Of a stretch of DNA of 43,541 nucleotides, positions 1 to 8,278 are shown piece after piece (the stretch's first letter is position 1; each line of letters starts with the position of its first letter). The position numbers and the translations under genes were made by a program. The notes beneath the pieces were generated by a model. The model ran no database searches and was not told the origin of the DNA. It worked only from the letters and a program-made list of their open reading frames with translations. Where the stretch lies: positions 1 to 43,541 of the forward strand of contig JAFXWB010000011.1 in the NCBI GenBank assembly GCA_017534425.1. The letters run 5' to 3'. This DNA is from Bacilli bacterium. Lineage in GTDB: Bacteria; Bacillota_I; Bacilli_A; RFN20; CAG-826.

Positions 1-629
1 AGTCTTAAACTTTCTTTTCTTCTATATCTCTCAATAGCAGTGTGGTTTCCAGTATATAAGATATCTGGAACTTTCTTACCTTCAAAGTCTTTTGGCTCTG
101 TATATTGAGGATATTCAAGAAGATTATCGTTAAACGATTCTTCATCTAATGAGACATCAGTGATTGCTCCATCAAGAAGTCTAATTACAGCATCAGCAAT
201 TGCCATTGCTCCAATTTCTCCTCCAGTAAGAACATAATCACCAATAGAAACTAACTCATCAATATAGTCATTAACTCTTTCATCAATACCCTCGTAATGA
301 CCACAAAGTAGGATTAAATCTTTATCTTTTGATAAAGAAATCGCCATTTGTTGGTTAAATTGTTTGCCACGAGGACTTAACATTATCTTTTTAGAATCGC
401 TTGTAGAAACATCTTTTAAGGCATCAACAATTGGCTGGCACTTCATAACTAAACCAGCCCCTCCTCCAATAGGTGGAGTATCAACGCGACCATACTTATC
501 TTTAGTGTAATCGCGAATATTTACTACTTTAATATCTACAACTTTCTTTCCAATTGCACGCTTAATAATTGAGTTCGTAACAAACCCTTCAAACATTTCT
601 GGAAACAAAGTCAAAATTGTTATTTTCAT
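1..629 (-). CDS. trmD: tRNA (guanine37-N1)-methyltransferase TrmD, 3' end cut by window edge
   Basis: This is the SPOUT-family methyltransferase that makes m1G37 in tRNAs reading CNN codons, using S-adenosylmethionine, and so prevents +1 frameshifting. Reading the minus strand from the ATG at 629 gives a protein opening MKITILTLFPEMFEGF, followed by GGGAGLVMK near residue 58, the LLCGHYEGID stretch, and the trefoil-knot motif IGDYVLTGGEIGA. The frame stays open to base 1 after about 209 residues, so only the C-terminal 20-40 residues of a typical 230-245 residue protein are missing. The start overlaps the rimM stop as ATGA, which indicates translational coupling. It is the last visible gene of rpsP-khpA-rimM-trmD. 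In Bacillus the next gene is rplS in the same direction; here rplS is on the other strand. Confidence 0.95.
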   Translation of the reverse strand, partial: MKITILTLFPEMFEGFVTNSIIKRAIGKKVVDIKVVNIRDYTKDKYGRVDTPPIGGGAGLVMKCQPIVDALKDVSTSDSKKIMLSPRGKQFNQQMAISLSKDKDLILLCGHYEGIDERVNDYIDELVSIGDYVLTGGEIGAMAIADAVIRLLDGAITDVSLDEESFNDNLLEYPQYTEPKDFEGKKVPDILYTGNHTAIERYRRKESLR

Positions 630-1132
630 AGTAAGCCGTCGATGTAATTAATGATGATTTTTTTGTCTTCAAGTGAGACAGATTTAATGAATGCTTTTAC
701 GAAAGGAATAAGCACATCTTTACCATTAGTTTTGACACGTAAAGTTTGGTAAGAAGTGAACTCTTCAACTGCCTTCACGGCACCTATTTCTTTACCATTG
801 TCAAAATCAACTTTCATACCAACGAGATCAGAGAAGAAATACTCATTTTTCCCGAGAATTTCCGTGTTTTTTTCGACAAAAAGGTATTTTTTGTTGATTT
901 TTTCAGCCTCTTCAATCGAGGTGATTTCTTCAAAAATTAGGTTGTCGCAATCGCCGTTCGTACGATGCAATTTGATAGTGAGTTTTCTTTCGATTTCACC
1001 ATTATCATTTAAAAGAAAAACGTGACACCCTTTTTTGAATCTGGTGTCACGAAAATGAGTAGAGGGATATACTTTTACTTCGCCTTTAAGTCCAATAGTT
1101 CTAACTACTTGACCGACAGTAAAGAATTCCAT
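626..1132 (-). CDS. rimM: 16S rRNA processing protein RimM
   Basis: RimM binds ribosomal protein S19 and helps mature the 3' domain of the 30S subunit. The 168-residue product has the RimM N-terminal beta-barrel opening (FFTVGQVVRTIGLKGEVKV), where GLKGEVKV is the family signature, and a C-terminal PRC-barrel half starting near EYFFSDLVGMKV and ending with PFVKAFIKSVSLE. Length is normal for the family. The stop codon TGA overlaps the trmD ATG, and the gene begins 2 bases after the khpA stop, so the four genes form one transcription unit from the promoter before rpsP. Confidence 0.95.
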   Translation of the reverse strand: MEFFTVGQVVRTIGLKGEVKVYPSTHFRDTRFKKGCHVFLLNDNGEIERKLTIKLHRTNGDCDNLIFEEITSIEEAEKINKKYLFVEKNTEILGKNEYFFSDLVGMKVDFDNGKEIGAVKAVEEFTSYQTLRVKTNGKDVLIPFVKAFIKSVSLEDKKIIINYIDGLL

Positions 1133-1134
1133 GC

Positions 1135-1395
1135 TTATTTTATTTCTTCTTCGAATGATTCGAACTTTAAGTGAATGTGTTTTCCTTCGTTCTTACCGGA
1201 GATAGCAACTACTTCTCTAAGAGCATTAGCAACGCTACCCTTTTTACCGATAAGTCTTGCTGTGTCTTCTGCTTCTGCACAAATGAGAAGGATTACGTCC
1301 TTTTCGTTGTCTGATGGCATGACACGAACCATTAAAGCATCTGGATTAATTAAGAAAGGATCAACAATAGTGTGAATGATCTTCTCGTAGTCCAT
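1135..1395 (-). CDS. khpA: KH-domain RNA-binding protein KhpA (YlqC)
   Basis: This is a small single-KH-domain RNA-binding protein. In streptococci and lactobacilli the KhpA family pairs with KhpB (EloR/Jag) and influences cell elongation; that role is family knowledge and is not visible here. The 86-residue product contains the KH loop GKKGSVANALREVV with the GxxG element (GKKG) that contacts RNA, preceded by the typical DTARLI helix. The length fits. Its ATG shares one base with the rpsP stop (TAATG), so translation is probably coupled. The position between rpsP and rimM is the standard Firmicutes order, with ylqD absent. Confidence 0.92.
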   Translation of the reverse strand: MDYEKIIHTIVDPFLINPDALMVRVMPSDNEKDVILLICAEAEDTARLIGKKGSVANALREVVAISGKNEGKHIHLKFESFEEEIK

Positions 1396-1670
1396 TATTT
1401 AGCTTCCTTTTTTGATTTTGCGTATTGTTCCATGATACCTTTCTTGGTGAATAAGGTACGGATAGATTCGGATGGTTGAGCACCTTTGTTTAACCATTTG
1501 AGTGCTAATTCGACATTAATATCGGCTGCTTCAACTGGTTTGGCTGGATCAAAGTATCCGATTTGTTCAATGATGCGACCGTCTCTTGCGCTTCTGGAAT
1601 CAGAAACAACAACACGGTAGATGGCGTCTTTATGACGACCAATTCTTGTAAGTCTAATTTTAACTGACAT
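1395..1670 (-). CDS. rpsP: 30S ribosomal protein S16
   Basis: S16 is an assembly protein of the 30S subunit body. The 91-residue product begins MSVKIRLTRIGRHKDAIYRV and carries the family motifs VVSDSRSARDGR and IEQIGYFDP, followed by ALKWLNKGAQPS. A clear ribosome-binding site (AAAAAGGAG on the minus strand, 1679-1687) precedes the ATG at 1670. It is the first gene of the minus-strand operon, driven by the TTGACA/TATAAT promoter just upstream. ffh, which precedes rpsP in Bacillus, is not here; a divergent lipoprotein gene sits there instead. Confidence 0.97.
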   Translation of the reverse strand: MSVKIRLTRIGRHKDAIYRVVVSDSRSARDGRIIEQIGYFDPAKPVEAADINVELALKWLNKGAQPSESIRTLFTKKGIMEQYAKSKKEAK

Positions 1671-1698
1671 TTTAGTAATCTCCTTTTTACCGACATCT

Positions 1699-1726
1699 AT
1701 TATATATAGATAAATATAGGTGTCAA
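1699..1726 (-). promoter_or_regulatory. Promoter of the rpsP-khpA-rimM-trmD operon
   Basis: On the minus strand a perfect -35 TTGACA (1721-1726) is followed after 16 bases by a perfect -10 TATAAT (1699-1704). The start site should lie near 1692, about 20 bases before the rpsP ATG and just upstream of its ribosome-binding site. This is a strong vegetative sigma-A-type promoter. Confidence 0.85.
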
Positions 1727-1752
1727 GTATTTTTACTTAACAGGAAAATACA

Positions 1753-1781
1753 TTGTTGAAAAGTGATACTTATGGTAATAA
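1753..1781 (+). promoter_or_regulatory. Probable promoter of the SGNH lipoprotein gene
   Basis: TTGTTG (1753-1758), a 17-base spacer and TAATAA (1776-1781) lie so that transcription would begin about 1788, four bases before the ATG at 1792. This argues that the in-frame TTG at 1753 is part of the -35 box and is not a start codon. No Shine-Dalgarno sequence precedes the ATG. Confidence 0.5.
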
Positions 1782-1791
1782 AGTTTTTGGT

Positions 1792-2460
1792 ATGAAAAAG
1801 ATTAAGATTTCTTTAGCAGTTATTAGTCTTGTTTTATGTGGTTGTCAGAAAAAATATAATTACAACAAAGAATGCTATATAAAAACAAACTATCACTATG
1901 TCGAACGATGCGAACAATTTATAGATCATGTTCAAAGTGATAAAGGGTGCGACATTGTCTTTCTTGGAGATTCAATTACTGAAGGTTATCCGCTTCATAT
2001 CTTTTTTAATGAATATAAAGTTGCAAACCGTGGGATTAATGGTGACACAACAGGCGGTGTTATTGATAGACTCGAGTTTAGTGTATATGACTTAAATCCA
2101 AAAGTTATTTATTTGATGATTGGAACAAACAACTTGCAAACATGTTTAGAAAATTACGAAACCATTTTAAAGGGCATAAAAAATTATTGTCCTAGATCAA
2201 AAGTAATGCTTATGTCTATCACTCCAAGGTGGGGTGAAGACCTTATGGCAAAGATTCGTGAGATTAATGTAGAAATTCAAAAATATGCGGAAAATTACGG
2301 GTATTTTTATGCAAATGTGTTTACTCCGCTTACGGTAAATAGTGAAAATTTGGTTGTAAATGATGAGCTTTTTGCAGATGGTTTACACCCTTTAACTGAA
2401 GGATATCGCATCATTACAAATGTGATAAAACCAACCATTATTGAATGGTTAAAAAAATAA
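1792..2460 (+). CDS. SGNH/GDSL-family hydrolase lipoprotein
   Basis: This is a secreted lipid-anchored esterase/lipase-type hydrolase, probably acting on acyl or acetyl esters outside the cell; the substrate is not evident. The 222-residue product starts MKKIKISLAVISLVLCGCQKK, a signal peptide ending in a lipobox (LCGC), so the second Cys should be diacylglycerol-modified. SGNH blocks are visible: GDSIT with the catalytic Ser, a Gly at block II (NRGINGDT), GTNN in place of GxND at block III, and DGLHP with the catalytic Asp and His near the C terminus. The start at 1792 was chosen because the frame upstream overlaps a promoter and would bury the signal peptide. It is divergent from rpsP and interrupts what is normally a continuous rpsP-rplS block. 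Confidence 0.85.
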   Translation: MKKIKISLAVISLVLCGCQKKYNYNKECYIKTNYHYVERCEQFIDHVQSDKGCDIVFLGDSITEGYPLHIFFNEYKVANRGINGDTTGGVIDRLEFSVYDLNPKVIYLMIGTNNLQTCLENYETILKGIKNYCPRSKVMLMSITPRWGEDLMAKIREINVEIQKYAENYGYFYANVFTPLTVNSENLVVNDELFADGLHPLTEGYRIITNVIKPTIIEWLKK

Positions 2461-2470
2461 AGACTTTAAT

Positions 2471-2580
2471 ATTTACTTGCTAAGTAAATCTGAATTTGGT
2501 AGTATCTTCCTTGCGAGTTTCAAATCTCGCTGAGGGCGTCCCGCTTTCATAAATTGATATGAACGCACCAAAATATTACT
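2471..2580 (+). ncRNA. Structured 5' leader of rplS, probably an L19-type ribosomal protein leader
   Basis: Between the lipoprotein stop and the rplS ribosome-binding site are three consecutive hairpins. The first is an 8-bp stem ATTTACTT/AAGTAAAT (2471-2478 with 2482-2489). The second is GCGAG/CTCGC (2513-2517 with 2526-2530). The third is a two-part stem GCGT..ACGC enclosing TTCATA/TATGAA (2536-2566). Firmicutes rplS genes often carry an autoregulatory L19 leader at this position. Assignment to that family is inferred from place and structure and was not tested with a covariance model. Confidence 0.55.
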
Positions 2581-2600
2581 AGTTAGAAAGGAGTTAAGAC

Positions 2601-2948
2601 ATGAACACAAACATTGTTAAAGAGATTACTGCTCGTCAACTTAAGAAAGATGTTCCAGCATTCAAATCCGGTGATACTGTCTCAGTTTCAGTCAGAATTA
2701 CCGAAGGTAACAAAACACGTATCCAAGTCTTCCAAGGCGTCGTTATTAAACGCTGCGGCTCCGGTGTCAGCGAAACCTTCACTGTTAGAAAAATTTCTTC
2801 AGGCGTTGGTGTAGAAAGAACTTTCCCAATTCATTCCCCAGCAGTTGCTGCTATCAAACTTGAAAAACGCGGTAAAGTTCGCAGAAGTAGAATCTTCTAT
2901 CTTCGTAATCGTTCTGGCAAGGCCGCTCGTATTAAAGAAATTCTTTAA
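2601..2948 (+). CDS. rplS: 50S ribosomal protein L19
   Basis: L19 sits at the 30S-50S interface. The 115-residue product matches the family throughout, including [27 protein letters not shown], the [17 protein letters not shown] motif and the basic C-terminal [21 protein letters not shown] strong ribosome-binding site (GAAAGGAG, 2586-2593) precedes the ATG. Unlike the usual order, trmD is not upstream on the same strand; rplS here has its own structured leader and a Rho-independent terminator directly after it, so it is probably a monocistronic unit. Confidence 0.97.
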   Translation: MNTNIVKEITARQLKKDVPAFKSGDTVSVSVRITEGNKTRIQVFQGVVIKRCGSGVSETFTVRKISSGVGVERTFPIHSPAVAAIKLEKRGKVRRSRIFYLRNRSGKAARIKEIL

Positions 2949-2963
2949 TAAAAGGCTTAGAAT

Positions 2964-2990
2964 TAAACCCGAGAAATCGGGTTTTTTCTT
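2964..2990 (+). terminator. Rho-independent terminator of rplS
   Basis: The stem AACCCGA/TCGGGTT with a GAAA loop is followed by six T residues (about 2981-2986). It ends the rplS transcript just before the lepB promoter. Confidence 0.88.
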
Positions 2991-3026
2991 TGCTTTTTTA
3001 TTTAGCAAAATGAAAACTTTGTTTTG

Positions 3027-3055
3027 TTGATAGCTAAACTTCGAGAGCGTATAAT
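3027..3055 (+). promoter_or_regulatory. lepB promoter; transcript predicted leaderless
   Basis: TTGATA (3027-3032), a 17-base spacer and perfect TATAAT (3050-3055) place the transcription start at about 3062, which is the A of the lepB ATG. There is no room for a Shine-Dalgarno site. Confidence 0.75.
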
Positions 3056-3061
3056 GTAGGC

Positions 3062-3772
3062 ATGGACAAAAGCGAAGAGAATAAGAAACCGATTAAAAAT
3101 CGCAAAAGATTCATCAAGATTTTAAACATTGCCATTATTGTTGTGGCAGTGCTTGTTTTAGCGTTAGAAGGTGTTCTTTATTATCAACGTTCATATTTAA
3201 CACCTTTCTGGGTTAATGGACAGTCCATGTATCCAACTCTTAACTATAATGCTACAGATGCAAATGGTAATAAACTTGATGAAACAAGCGGAAATGCCGG
3301 TGTTGATTATACTGTTGATTATGGTGTTATGGACACTCACAAAAAGGCAATTAATAAAATTAAACGCTTTGATATTATTGTCACAAAGTATGCTTCAACC
3401 GATACAAAAAATAAGATTAAACGTGTTTTAGGTTTACCAGGCGAAACAGTTGAATTTGTAGTAACTGGTAATGGTAACGAGAATAACGGAAATCTTTTAA
3501 TTAATGGTGAATTAGTTGACCAACCAATTTCAAGTGAATTCATTACACATGCAAATTATCCAACTACAAAATGGGAACTAGGTGCTGATGAATACTTTGT
3601 TTGTGGTGATAATAGAGCTCATTCATCTGACTCAAGAAACGAAGGACCAGTTAAAAAAGAATTAATTACAGGTAAAGTTGTCGCAATATGTGGAACTGCA
3701 AAAGTTTATTATGACGGACAACATTTTGATATTAAAAACATTCATTATACTTGGCCAAAGAAAGTAAAATGA
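3062..3772 (+). CDS. lepB: Type I signal peptidase
   Basis: LepB cleaves signal peptides from exported proteins at the outer membrane face. The 236-residue protein has a basic N terminus, one transmembrane helix (about residues 19-41) and an external catalytic domain. The catalytic Ser lies in NGQSMYPT (about residue 55), the general-base Lys in KIKRVLGLPGE, and the family box GDNRAHSSDSR follows near residue 183. Between Ser and Lys is an insertion rich in Asp, Asn and Gly that is longer than in the simplest Bacillus enzymes. The gene starts directly at its predicted transcription start and its TGA overlaps the rbgA ATG. The order lepB-rbgA-rnhB after rplS is typical for Firmicutes. Confidence 0.95.
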   Translation: MDKSEENKKPIKNRKRFIKILNIAIIVVAVLVLALEGVLYYQRSYLTPFWVNGQSMYPTLNYNATDANGNKLDETSGNAGVDYTVDYGVMDTHKKAINKIKRFDIIVTKYASTDTKNKIKRVLGLPGETVEFVVTGNGNENNGNLLINGELVDQPISSEFITHANYPTTKWELGADEYFVCGDNRAHSSDSRNEGPVKKELITGKVVAICGTAKVYYDGQHFDIKNIHYTWPKKVK

Positions 3773-4611
3773 AACAAATCCATTGGTATCCGGGCCACAT
3801 GAAAAAAGCCCAAATAGAAGTTCAAGAAAGGCTAAAACTTGTTGATGTTATAGTCGAACTTTTGGATGCTAGAATTCCAGTTTCATCAAGGAATGAAATC
3901 TTGTATAAAATTACTAAAGATAAACTACGTCTTGTGGTTTTAACTAAAACTGATCTCGCTGATCAAAAAGAGACACAAAAATGGATAAATTCCTTTAAAA
4001 ACCAGGGATTTTCCGCAATTTTTGCCGATTTAAATAATCCTAACGATGTTAAAAATATAATCAAAGAAGTTGAAAAACTTGGCGAAAATAAAAATCAAAA
4101 ATACATTGCTAAAGGTATGAAACCACAACCAGTTAGAGCAATGATTATTGGCATTCCAAATGTTGGCAAATCTACACTCATAAATAAAATCTCAGGAAGA
4201 CATGCGGCTTCCGTTCAAAATAAACCAGGACATACCAAAGCACAACAATGGATTAAAGTATCAAATAAGTTTGAACTTTTAGATACTCCAGGTATTCTTC
4301 CTCCTTCATATGATGAGCCTAAAAAAGCAGTCAATCTTGCTTTGGTGGGTTCAGTGAATGCTGAAATTCTTCCAAATGAGGAACTCGCAAAACAAGCTTT
4401 TGACTATGTCAAAGAGAATTATCCAGATTATCTCAAAACTCGTTTTGAGTATCTTGATTTAAATAAGGATGATGATGCATGCTTTGAAGAAATCGCTTAC
4501 AAACGTGGGTATTTCTCTAAGGGTGGTCAAGATATCGAAAAGGCATATAAAGTCTTCTTAAACGAAGTAAAAAACGGATTATTAGGCAAAATAACCTTTG
4601 AAAGAATCTAG
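3769..4611 (+). CDS. rbgA: Ribosome biogenesis GTPase RbgA (YlqF)
   Basis: RbgA is a circularly permuted GTPase needed for late maturation of the 50S subunit. The 280-residue protein starts MKQIHWYPGHMKKA, the family signature, then shows the permuted order of G motifs: G4 as TKTDL near residue 59, G1 as GIPNVGKST near residue 127 and G3 as DTPG near residue 170, with the C-terminal RNA-binding domain after that. The ATG at 3769 was chosen because it overlaps the lepB stop (ATGA) and gives the conserved N terminus; a longer version from a TTG at 3751 lies inside lepB and adds nonconserved residues. Confidence 0.95.
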   Translation: MKQIHWYPGHMKKAQIEVQERLKLVDVIVELLDARIPVSSRNEILYKITKDKLRLVVLTKTDLADQKETQKWINSFKNQGFSAIFADLNNPNDVKNIIKEVEKLGENKNQKYIAKGMKPQPVRAMIIGIPNVGKSTLINKISGRHAASVQNKPGHTKAQQWIKVSNKFELLDTPGILPPSYDEPKKAVNLALVGSVNAEILPNEELAKQAFDYVKENYPDYLKTRFEYLDLNKDDDACFEEIAYKRGYFSKGGQDIEKAYKVFLNEVKNGLLGKITFERI

Positions 4612-4612
4612 T

Positions 4613-5242
4613 ATGGCATTAGATTTTCAAGATCAATTTTATTCAAATAAGGTAAAAGTTATTGTCGGAGTTGATGAAGCTGGCCGTGGTCCTTTAGCAG
4701 GTCCGGTCGTCGCTGCAGCATGTATTCTCTCGCGCACGTATATAAATAAAGAAATAAATGACTCAAAACAGCTTACGGAGAAGAAAAGAGAAGAATTATT
4801 CGAAGTTATTAAGAAAGATGCTGTTGCCTATGGAGTTGGAATTGTCTCTGCAGAAGAAATAGATACATTAAATATTTATGAAGCCACAAAAAAGGCAATG
4901 AAAGAAGCAATCAATAATCTCAAAGTTAAATTTGATCTTATATTAACTGATGCAATGCCATTAAAAGGTTTTGATGTTGAAGTTGTTCCAATTATTAAAG
5001 GAGATGCAAAAGCTATGCCAATTGCGGCAGCAAGCATAATTGCAAAAGTAACACGTGATCATATGATGGAAGAACTTGGAAAGAAATATCCTGAATATGG
5101 ATTTGAGGTTCATAAAGGATACGGAACCGCTAAACATATGGAAGCTCTTAAAAAGTATGGCCCTATTAAAGGTATACATAGATTTTCATATAAACCAGTT
5201 GCTAAAGTAGCGCTTGGAGAAATGAGTCTTTTTGACCTCTAA
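4613..5242 (+). CDS. rnhB: Ribonuclease HII
   Basis: RNase HII cuts the RNA strand of RNA-DNA hybrids and starts removal of single misincorporated ribonucleotides. The 209-residue product shows the catalytic acidic residues in VGVDEAGRGPLAGPV (Asp and Glu), LTDAMPLK, and AKVTRDHMM, followed by HKGYGTAKHMEAL. It begins one base after the rbgA stop, so the ATG at 4613 is preferred over an in-frame TTG 15 bases upstream inside rbgA. A terminator follows. In Bacillus sucC and sucD come next; they are absent and dprA follows directly. Confidence 0.96.
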   Translation: MALDFQDQFYSNKVKVIVGVDEAGRGPLAGPVVAAACILSRTYINKEINDSKQLTEKKREELFEVIKKDAVAYGVGIVSAEEIDTLNIYEATKKAMKEAINNLKVKFDLILTDAMPLKGFDVEVVPIIKGDAKAMPIAAASIIAKVTRDHMMEELGKKYPEYGFEVHKGYGTAKHMEALKKYGPIKGIHRFSYKPVAKVALGEMSLFDL

Positions 5243-5278
5243 AAATATTAAAAAATTTTATTTATAAAATATTTTAAA

Positions 5279-5309
5279 AAAGATTGTTTCGCACAATCTT
5301 TATTTTTTC
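5279..5309 (+). terminator. Terminator of lepB-rbgA-rnhB
   Basis: A 9-bp stem AAAGATTGT/ACAATCTTT (5279-5287 with 5293-5301) with loop TTCGC is followed by a T-rich tract. A second AT-only inverted repeat lies just upstream (about 5241-5277). Confidence 0.85.
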
Positions 5310-5335
5310 GTGGATTAAGTAATAAGGAGGCAATT

Positions 5336-6133
5336 ATGGATTCACGAGAAAATTTACTTTATTTAGCCCTTAAATATAAAGGGGATTGGAACCCTATTTA
5401 TGAGGATATTTCAAATCACGCTGAAATTGATGAAGATGAAGCAAAGAAGTTAATTGAGTCAGTTAACTCAAATTACATCACAATTCTTGATGAAGAATAT
5501 CCAGAGTCTTTAAAGAACGCTTATAAACCACCTTTTGTTCTTTTCTATCATGGAGATATATCTCTTTTAAATGATAAGAACAATAAGATAGCAGTGGTGG
5601 GATCTAGAAAACATAGTAAGTATGGAAAAGAAATGACTCAAACTTTAGTTAAAGGAATTGCTAAAGATTTTGTAATCATTTCAGGTATGGCACTTGGTAT
5701 AGATGCAATAGCGCATAGAGCCGCAATAGAAAATGGTGGTAAAACCGTTGGAGTATTAGGCAATGGTATTAATTTTCATTATTTAGAAGAAAATAAGGAT
5801 ATATATGAAGAATGTAAGAAAAAGCACTTAGTTATTTCAGAATATCCTGATATGACTCCACCTAATCCAGCATGTTTTCCAATAAGAAATAGAATTATCG
5901 CTGGATTATGCAACAACTTGTTAGTTACAGAAGGAAAAGTTAAATCTGGAACACAAATCACCGCACTTCTTATGGTACAAAAATCAGGTAATGTTTGTTG
6001 CGTACCTACACGTGCTGGCGAAGACTCTATTTGTAATCACTTAATTAAGGAGGGCGCATATCTTGTTGAGACTGTTGAGGATATTTATCTATACACTGGA
6101 GTAAGCCCTCAAAAACCGATTTTTGAAAAGTAA
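5336..6133 (+). CDS. dprA: DNA-processing protein DprA (Smf)
   Basis: DprA loads RecA on incoming single-stranded DNA during transformation and is widely conserved even outside competent species. The 265-residue protein contains the Rossmann-like core: VVGSRKHSKYG near residue 90, SGMALGIDAIAHRAA near residue 118, and FPIRNRIIAGL near residue 183, ending with the TEGKVKSGTQITA region. It is shorter than most DprA proteins; the C-terminal winged-helix (DprA-WH) domain is not evident. A strong ribosome-binding site (AAGGAGG, 5323-5329) sets the ATG. It lies between rnhB and topA as in Bacilli. Confidence 0.93.
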   Translation: MDSRENLLYLALKYKGDWNPIYEDISNHAEIDEDEAKKLIESVNSNYITILDEEYPESLKNAYKPPFVLFYHGDISLLNDKNNKIAVVGSRKHSKYGKEMTQTLVKGIAKDFVIISGMALGIDAIAHRAAIENGGKTVGVLGNGINFHYLEENKDIYEECKKKHLVISEYPDMTPPNPACFPIRNRIIAGLCNNLLVTEGKVKSGTQITALLMVQKSGNVCCVPTRAGEDSICNHLIKEGAYLVETVEDIYLYTGVSPQKPIFEK

Positions 6134-6175
6134 AAAATCTTAAAGAATAATTATTTCTTTAATATAAATAGGGCT

Positions 6176-6204
6176 TTGACATTGCTATTTTTAACGACTA
6201 TAGT
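6176..6204 (+). promoter_or_regulatory. topA promoter; transcript predicted near-leaderless
   Basis: Perfect TTGACA (6176-6181), a 17-base spacer and TATAGT (6199-6204) predict a start near 6211, only about four bases before the topA ATG at 6215. No ribosome-binding site fits in between. Confidence 0.82.
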
Positions 6205-6214
6205 ATTGGGCGCT

Positions 6215-8278
6215 ATGAAGTTGGTTATTGTTGAGTCTCCAAACAAATGTCATACCATCTCCCGTTACTTGGGCGAAGGTTACGAGGTGCTTGCAACTGT
6301 CGGACACCTTAGAGATCTTTCCACTAGTGGAAAGGGTGGCTTTGGAGTGGACATTGAAAACGGATTTAAACCAACTTACGTGGTTTCTCCTGGAAAGCGT
6401 GGAACAGTCGCTGAACTTAAGGAAGCAGCCCGCAAGGCAGATATTATCTACCTTGCAACCGACCCTGATCGCGAGGGAGAAGCAATCGCATGGCACTTAA
6501 CTCAAATCTTAGGTCTTAATCCAAAAACAACTAAACGTCTTGAGTTCCATGAAATTACACGTGTATCTATTAGTGAAGCTATTCAAAATCCACGTGTTCT
6601 CGATATGAATCTTGTTGAGTCACAAGAAACACGTCGTATCATGGATAGAATTATTGGATTTAGACTTTCAAATATTATTCAAAAAAAGATTAAATCTCCG
6701 TCTGCTGGTAGAGTTCAATCTGCAACACTTGAATTAATTTGTGATCATGATAAAGAAATAGCCAATTTCGTACCAGAACCATATTGGTCATTATCATTAG
6801 AATTAAAGAAGAATAATGCGAAAATTACGGCGAATTTCCATAGTTTTTTAGATTTTAAGAAGATTGAAAACGAGGAAATTAACGCAGAAATCCTTAAAAA
6901 ATTAGAGATTGGTAAGGCAAAGATTGTTAGTATCAAAAAGTCTGTTAGGACTGTTGAATCAAAACCTGCTTTTACAACATCAACACTTCAACAAGAAGCA
7001 TTCAATACTTATAAGTTCTCTACTAAAAAGACATCCAGTTTAGCTCAACAACTTTATGAAGGTGTCCAAATTAAAGGAGAGCATACTGGTTTAATTACAT
7101 ACATACGTACAGATAGCACGTATCTTTCTGATACATTCGTAGGTCGCGCAGAAGAATTTATCGAAAAGACATTCGGTAAAGAATATTGTGGTAAACGTAA
7201 AGTAGTTTCTGTAGCTGGCGCGCAAAATGCACACGAAGCTATTAGACCTACTGCAAATCACACTACTCCAGCATCAATAAAACAATATTTAACATCAGAC
7301 CAATACAAATTATATAAGTTGATTTATGAAAGAGCACTTGGTTCATTGATGGCCCCTAAAAAAGAAGCCGTTACTCAAGTTACTTATGATGTAGATGGTG
7401 TTACATTTAGAACCGAAGGATCAACTGTTGTTTTCGATGGTTATACTCGTTTAACACATGAGCAAAATGAATCATTCAATTTACCACAATTAAGTGAGGG
7501 CGAAGAACTTATTATTAATAAAATTAATAATGAACAAAAGTTTACCGAAGCTCCAACACCATATACTGAAGCAAAAATTGTTAAATTAATGGAAGACAAA
7601 AAGATAGGTCGTCCATCCACATACGCATCAACAATTGCAACACTTCTGAAACGTGAATATGTTGTTTCGAAATCAGGTTATATTATTTCAACTGAACAAG
7701 GACAAAAAACTGCGCACGTTTTAAGAAAATATTTTCCAAGTTTTGTTGATGTAAAGTATACCGCTGAAATGGAAGAAAAACTCGACCATATTCAAGAAGG
7801 CGAAATCACAAGAACAGAAACACTAACAGATTTCTATTATCCATTTATTAAACTTTGTGATTCTGCTACCAAGAAAATGTATAAAGATATGGATGAACCA
7901 ACTGGTGAATTCTGTCCAAAATGCGGTGCTCCACTTGTATATAAGAAATCAAAATATGGTAATTTCATTGGATGTTCAAACTTCCCATCTTGTGATTATC
8001 GCGAAAAAGAACTTGAAGAGTTAGAACAAACTGGTGAAACTTGTCCAATTTGCGGTAAACCTTTGGTTTATAGAGTTGGTAAGAAGGGCAAAAAGTTCGT
8101 TGCATGTTCTGGATATCCAGAATGTAATTATATTAAAAAGGAAGAAACTCCTATTGAAGTGGTTAAAAAATGTCCAGAATGCGGCGGAGATCTTATTGTA
8201 AGAGGAAGAGGTAAAAAGAAGTTCCTTGGTTGTAGCAATTATCCAAACTGCCATCACATTGAAAAACTAGACAAATGA
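6215..8278 (+). CDS. topA: DNA topoisomerase I
   Basis: Type IA topoisomerase that relaxes negative supercoils. The 687-residue protein opens MKLVIVESPNKCHTISRYLG (Toprim domain), has the acidic Toprim motif TDPDREGEAIAWH near residue 82, SAGRVQSATLEL near residue 160, and the active-site Tyr in GLITYIRTDS near residue 290. The C terminus carries three four-Cys zinc ribbons, each CPxC...C(x)4-8C, as commonly seen in Firmicutes. The start at 6215 is chosen because the in-frame TTG at 6176 is the -35 box of the promoter. It is followed at once by a small terminator. Confidence 0.96.
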   Translation: MKLVIVESPNKCHTISRYLGEGYEVLATVGHLRDLSTSGKGGFGVDIENGFKPTYVVSPGKRGTVAELKEAARKADIIYLATDPDREGEAIAWHLTQILGLNPKTTKRLEFHEITRVSISEAIQNPRVLDMNLVESQETRRIMDRIIGFRLSNIIQKKIKSPSAGRVQSATLELICDHDKEIANFVPEPYWSLSLELKKNNAKITANFHSFLDFKKIENEEINAEILKKLEIGKAKIVSIKKSVRTVESKPAFTTSTLQQEAFNTYKFSTKKTSSLAQQLYEGVQIKGEHTGLITYIRTDSTYLSDTFVGRAEEFIEKTFGKEYCGKRKVVSVAGAQNAHEAIRPTANHTTPASIKQYLTSDQYKLYKLIYERALGSLMAPKKEAVTQVTYDVDGVTFRTEGSTVVFDGYTRLTHEQNESFNLPQLSEGEELIINKINNEQKFTEAPTPYTEAKIVKLMEDKKIGRPSTYASTIATLLKREYVVSKSGYIISTEQGQKTAHVLRKYFPSFVDVKYTAEMEEKLDHIQEGEITRTETLTDFYYPFIKLCDSATKKMYKDMDEPTGEFCPKCGAPLVYKKSKYGNFIGCSNFPSCDYREKELEELEQTGETCPICGKPLVYRVGKKGKKFVACSGYPECNYIKKEETPIEVVKKCPECGGDLIVRGRGKKKFLGCSNYPNCHHIEKLDK

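Noticed and set aside
1753-1791. Longer lipoprotein starting at TTG 1753
   Set aside because: The TTG is in a -35 box and the extension would put 13 residues before the signal peptide; the ATG at 1792 gives a normal lipoprotein start.
6176-6214. Longer TopA starting at TTG 6176
   Set aside because: The TTG is part of the perfect TTGACA -35 of the promoter; MKLVIVESP is the conserved N terminus.
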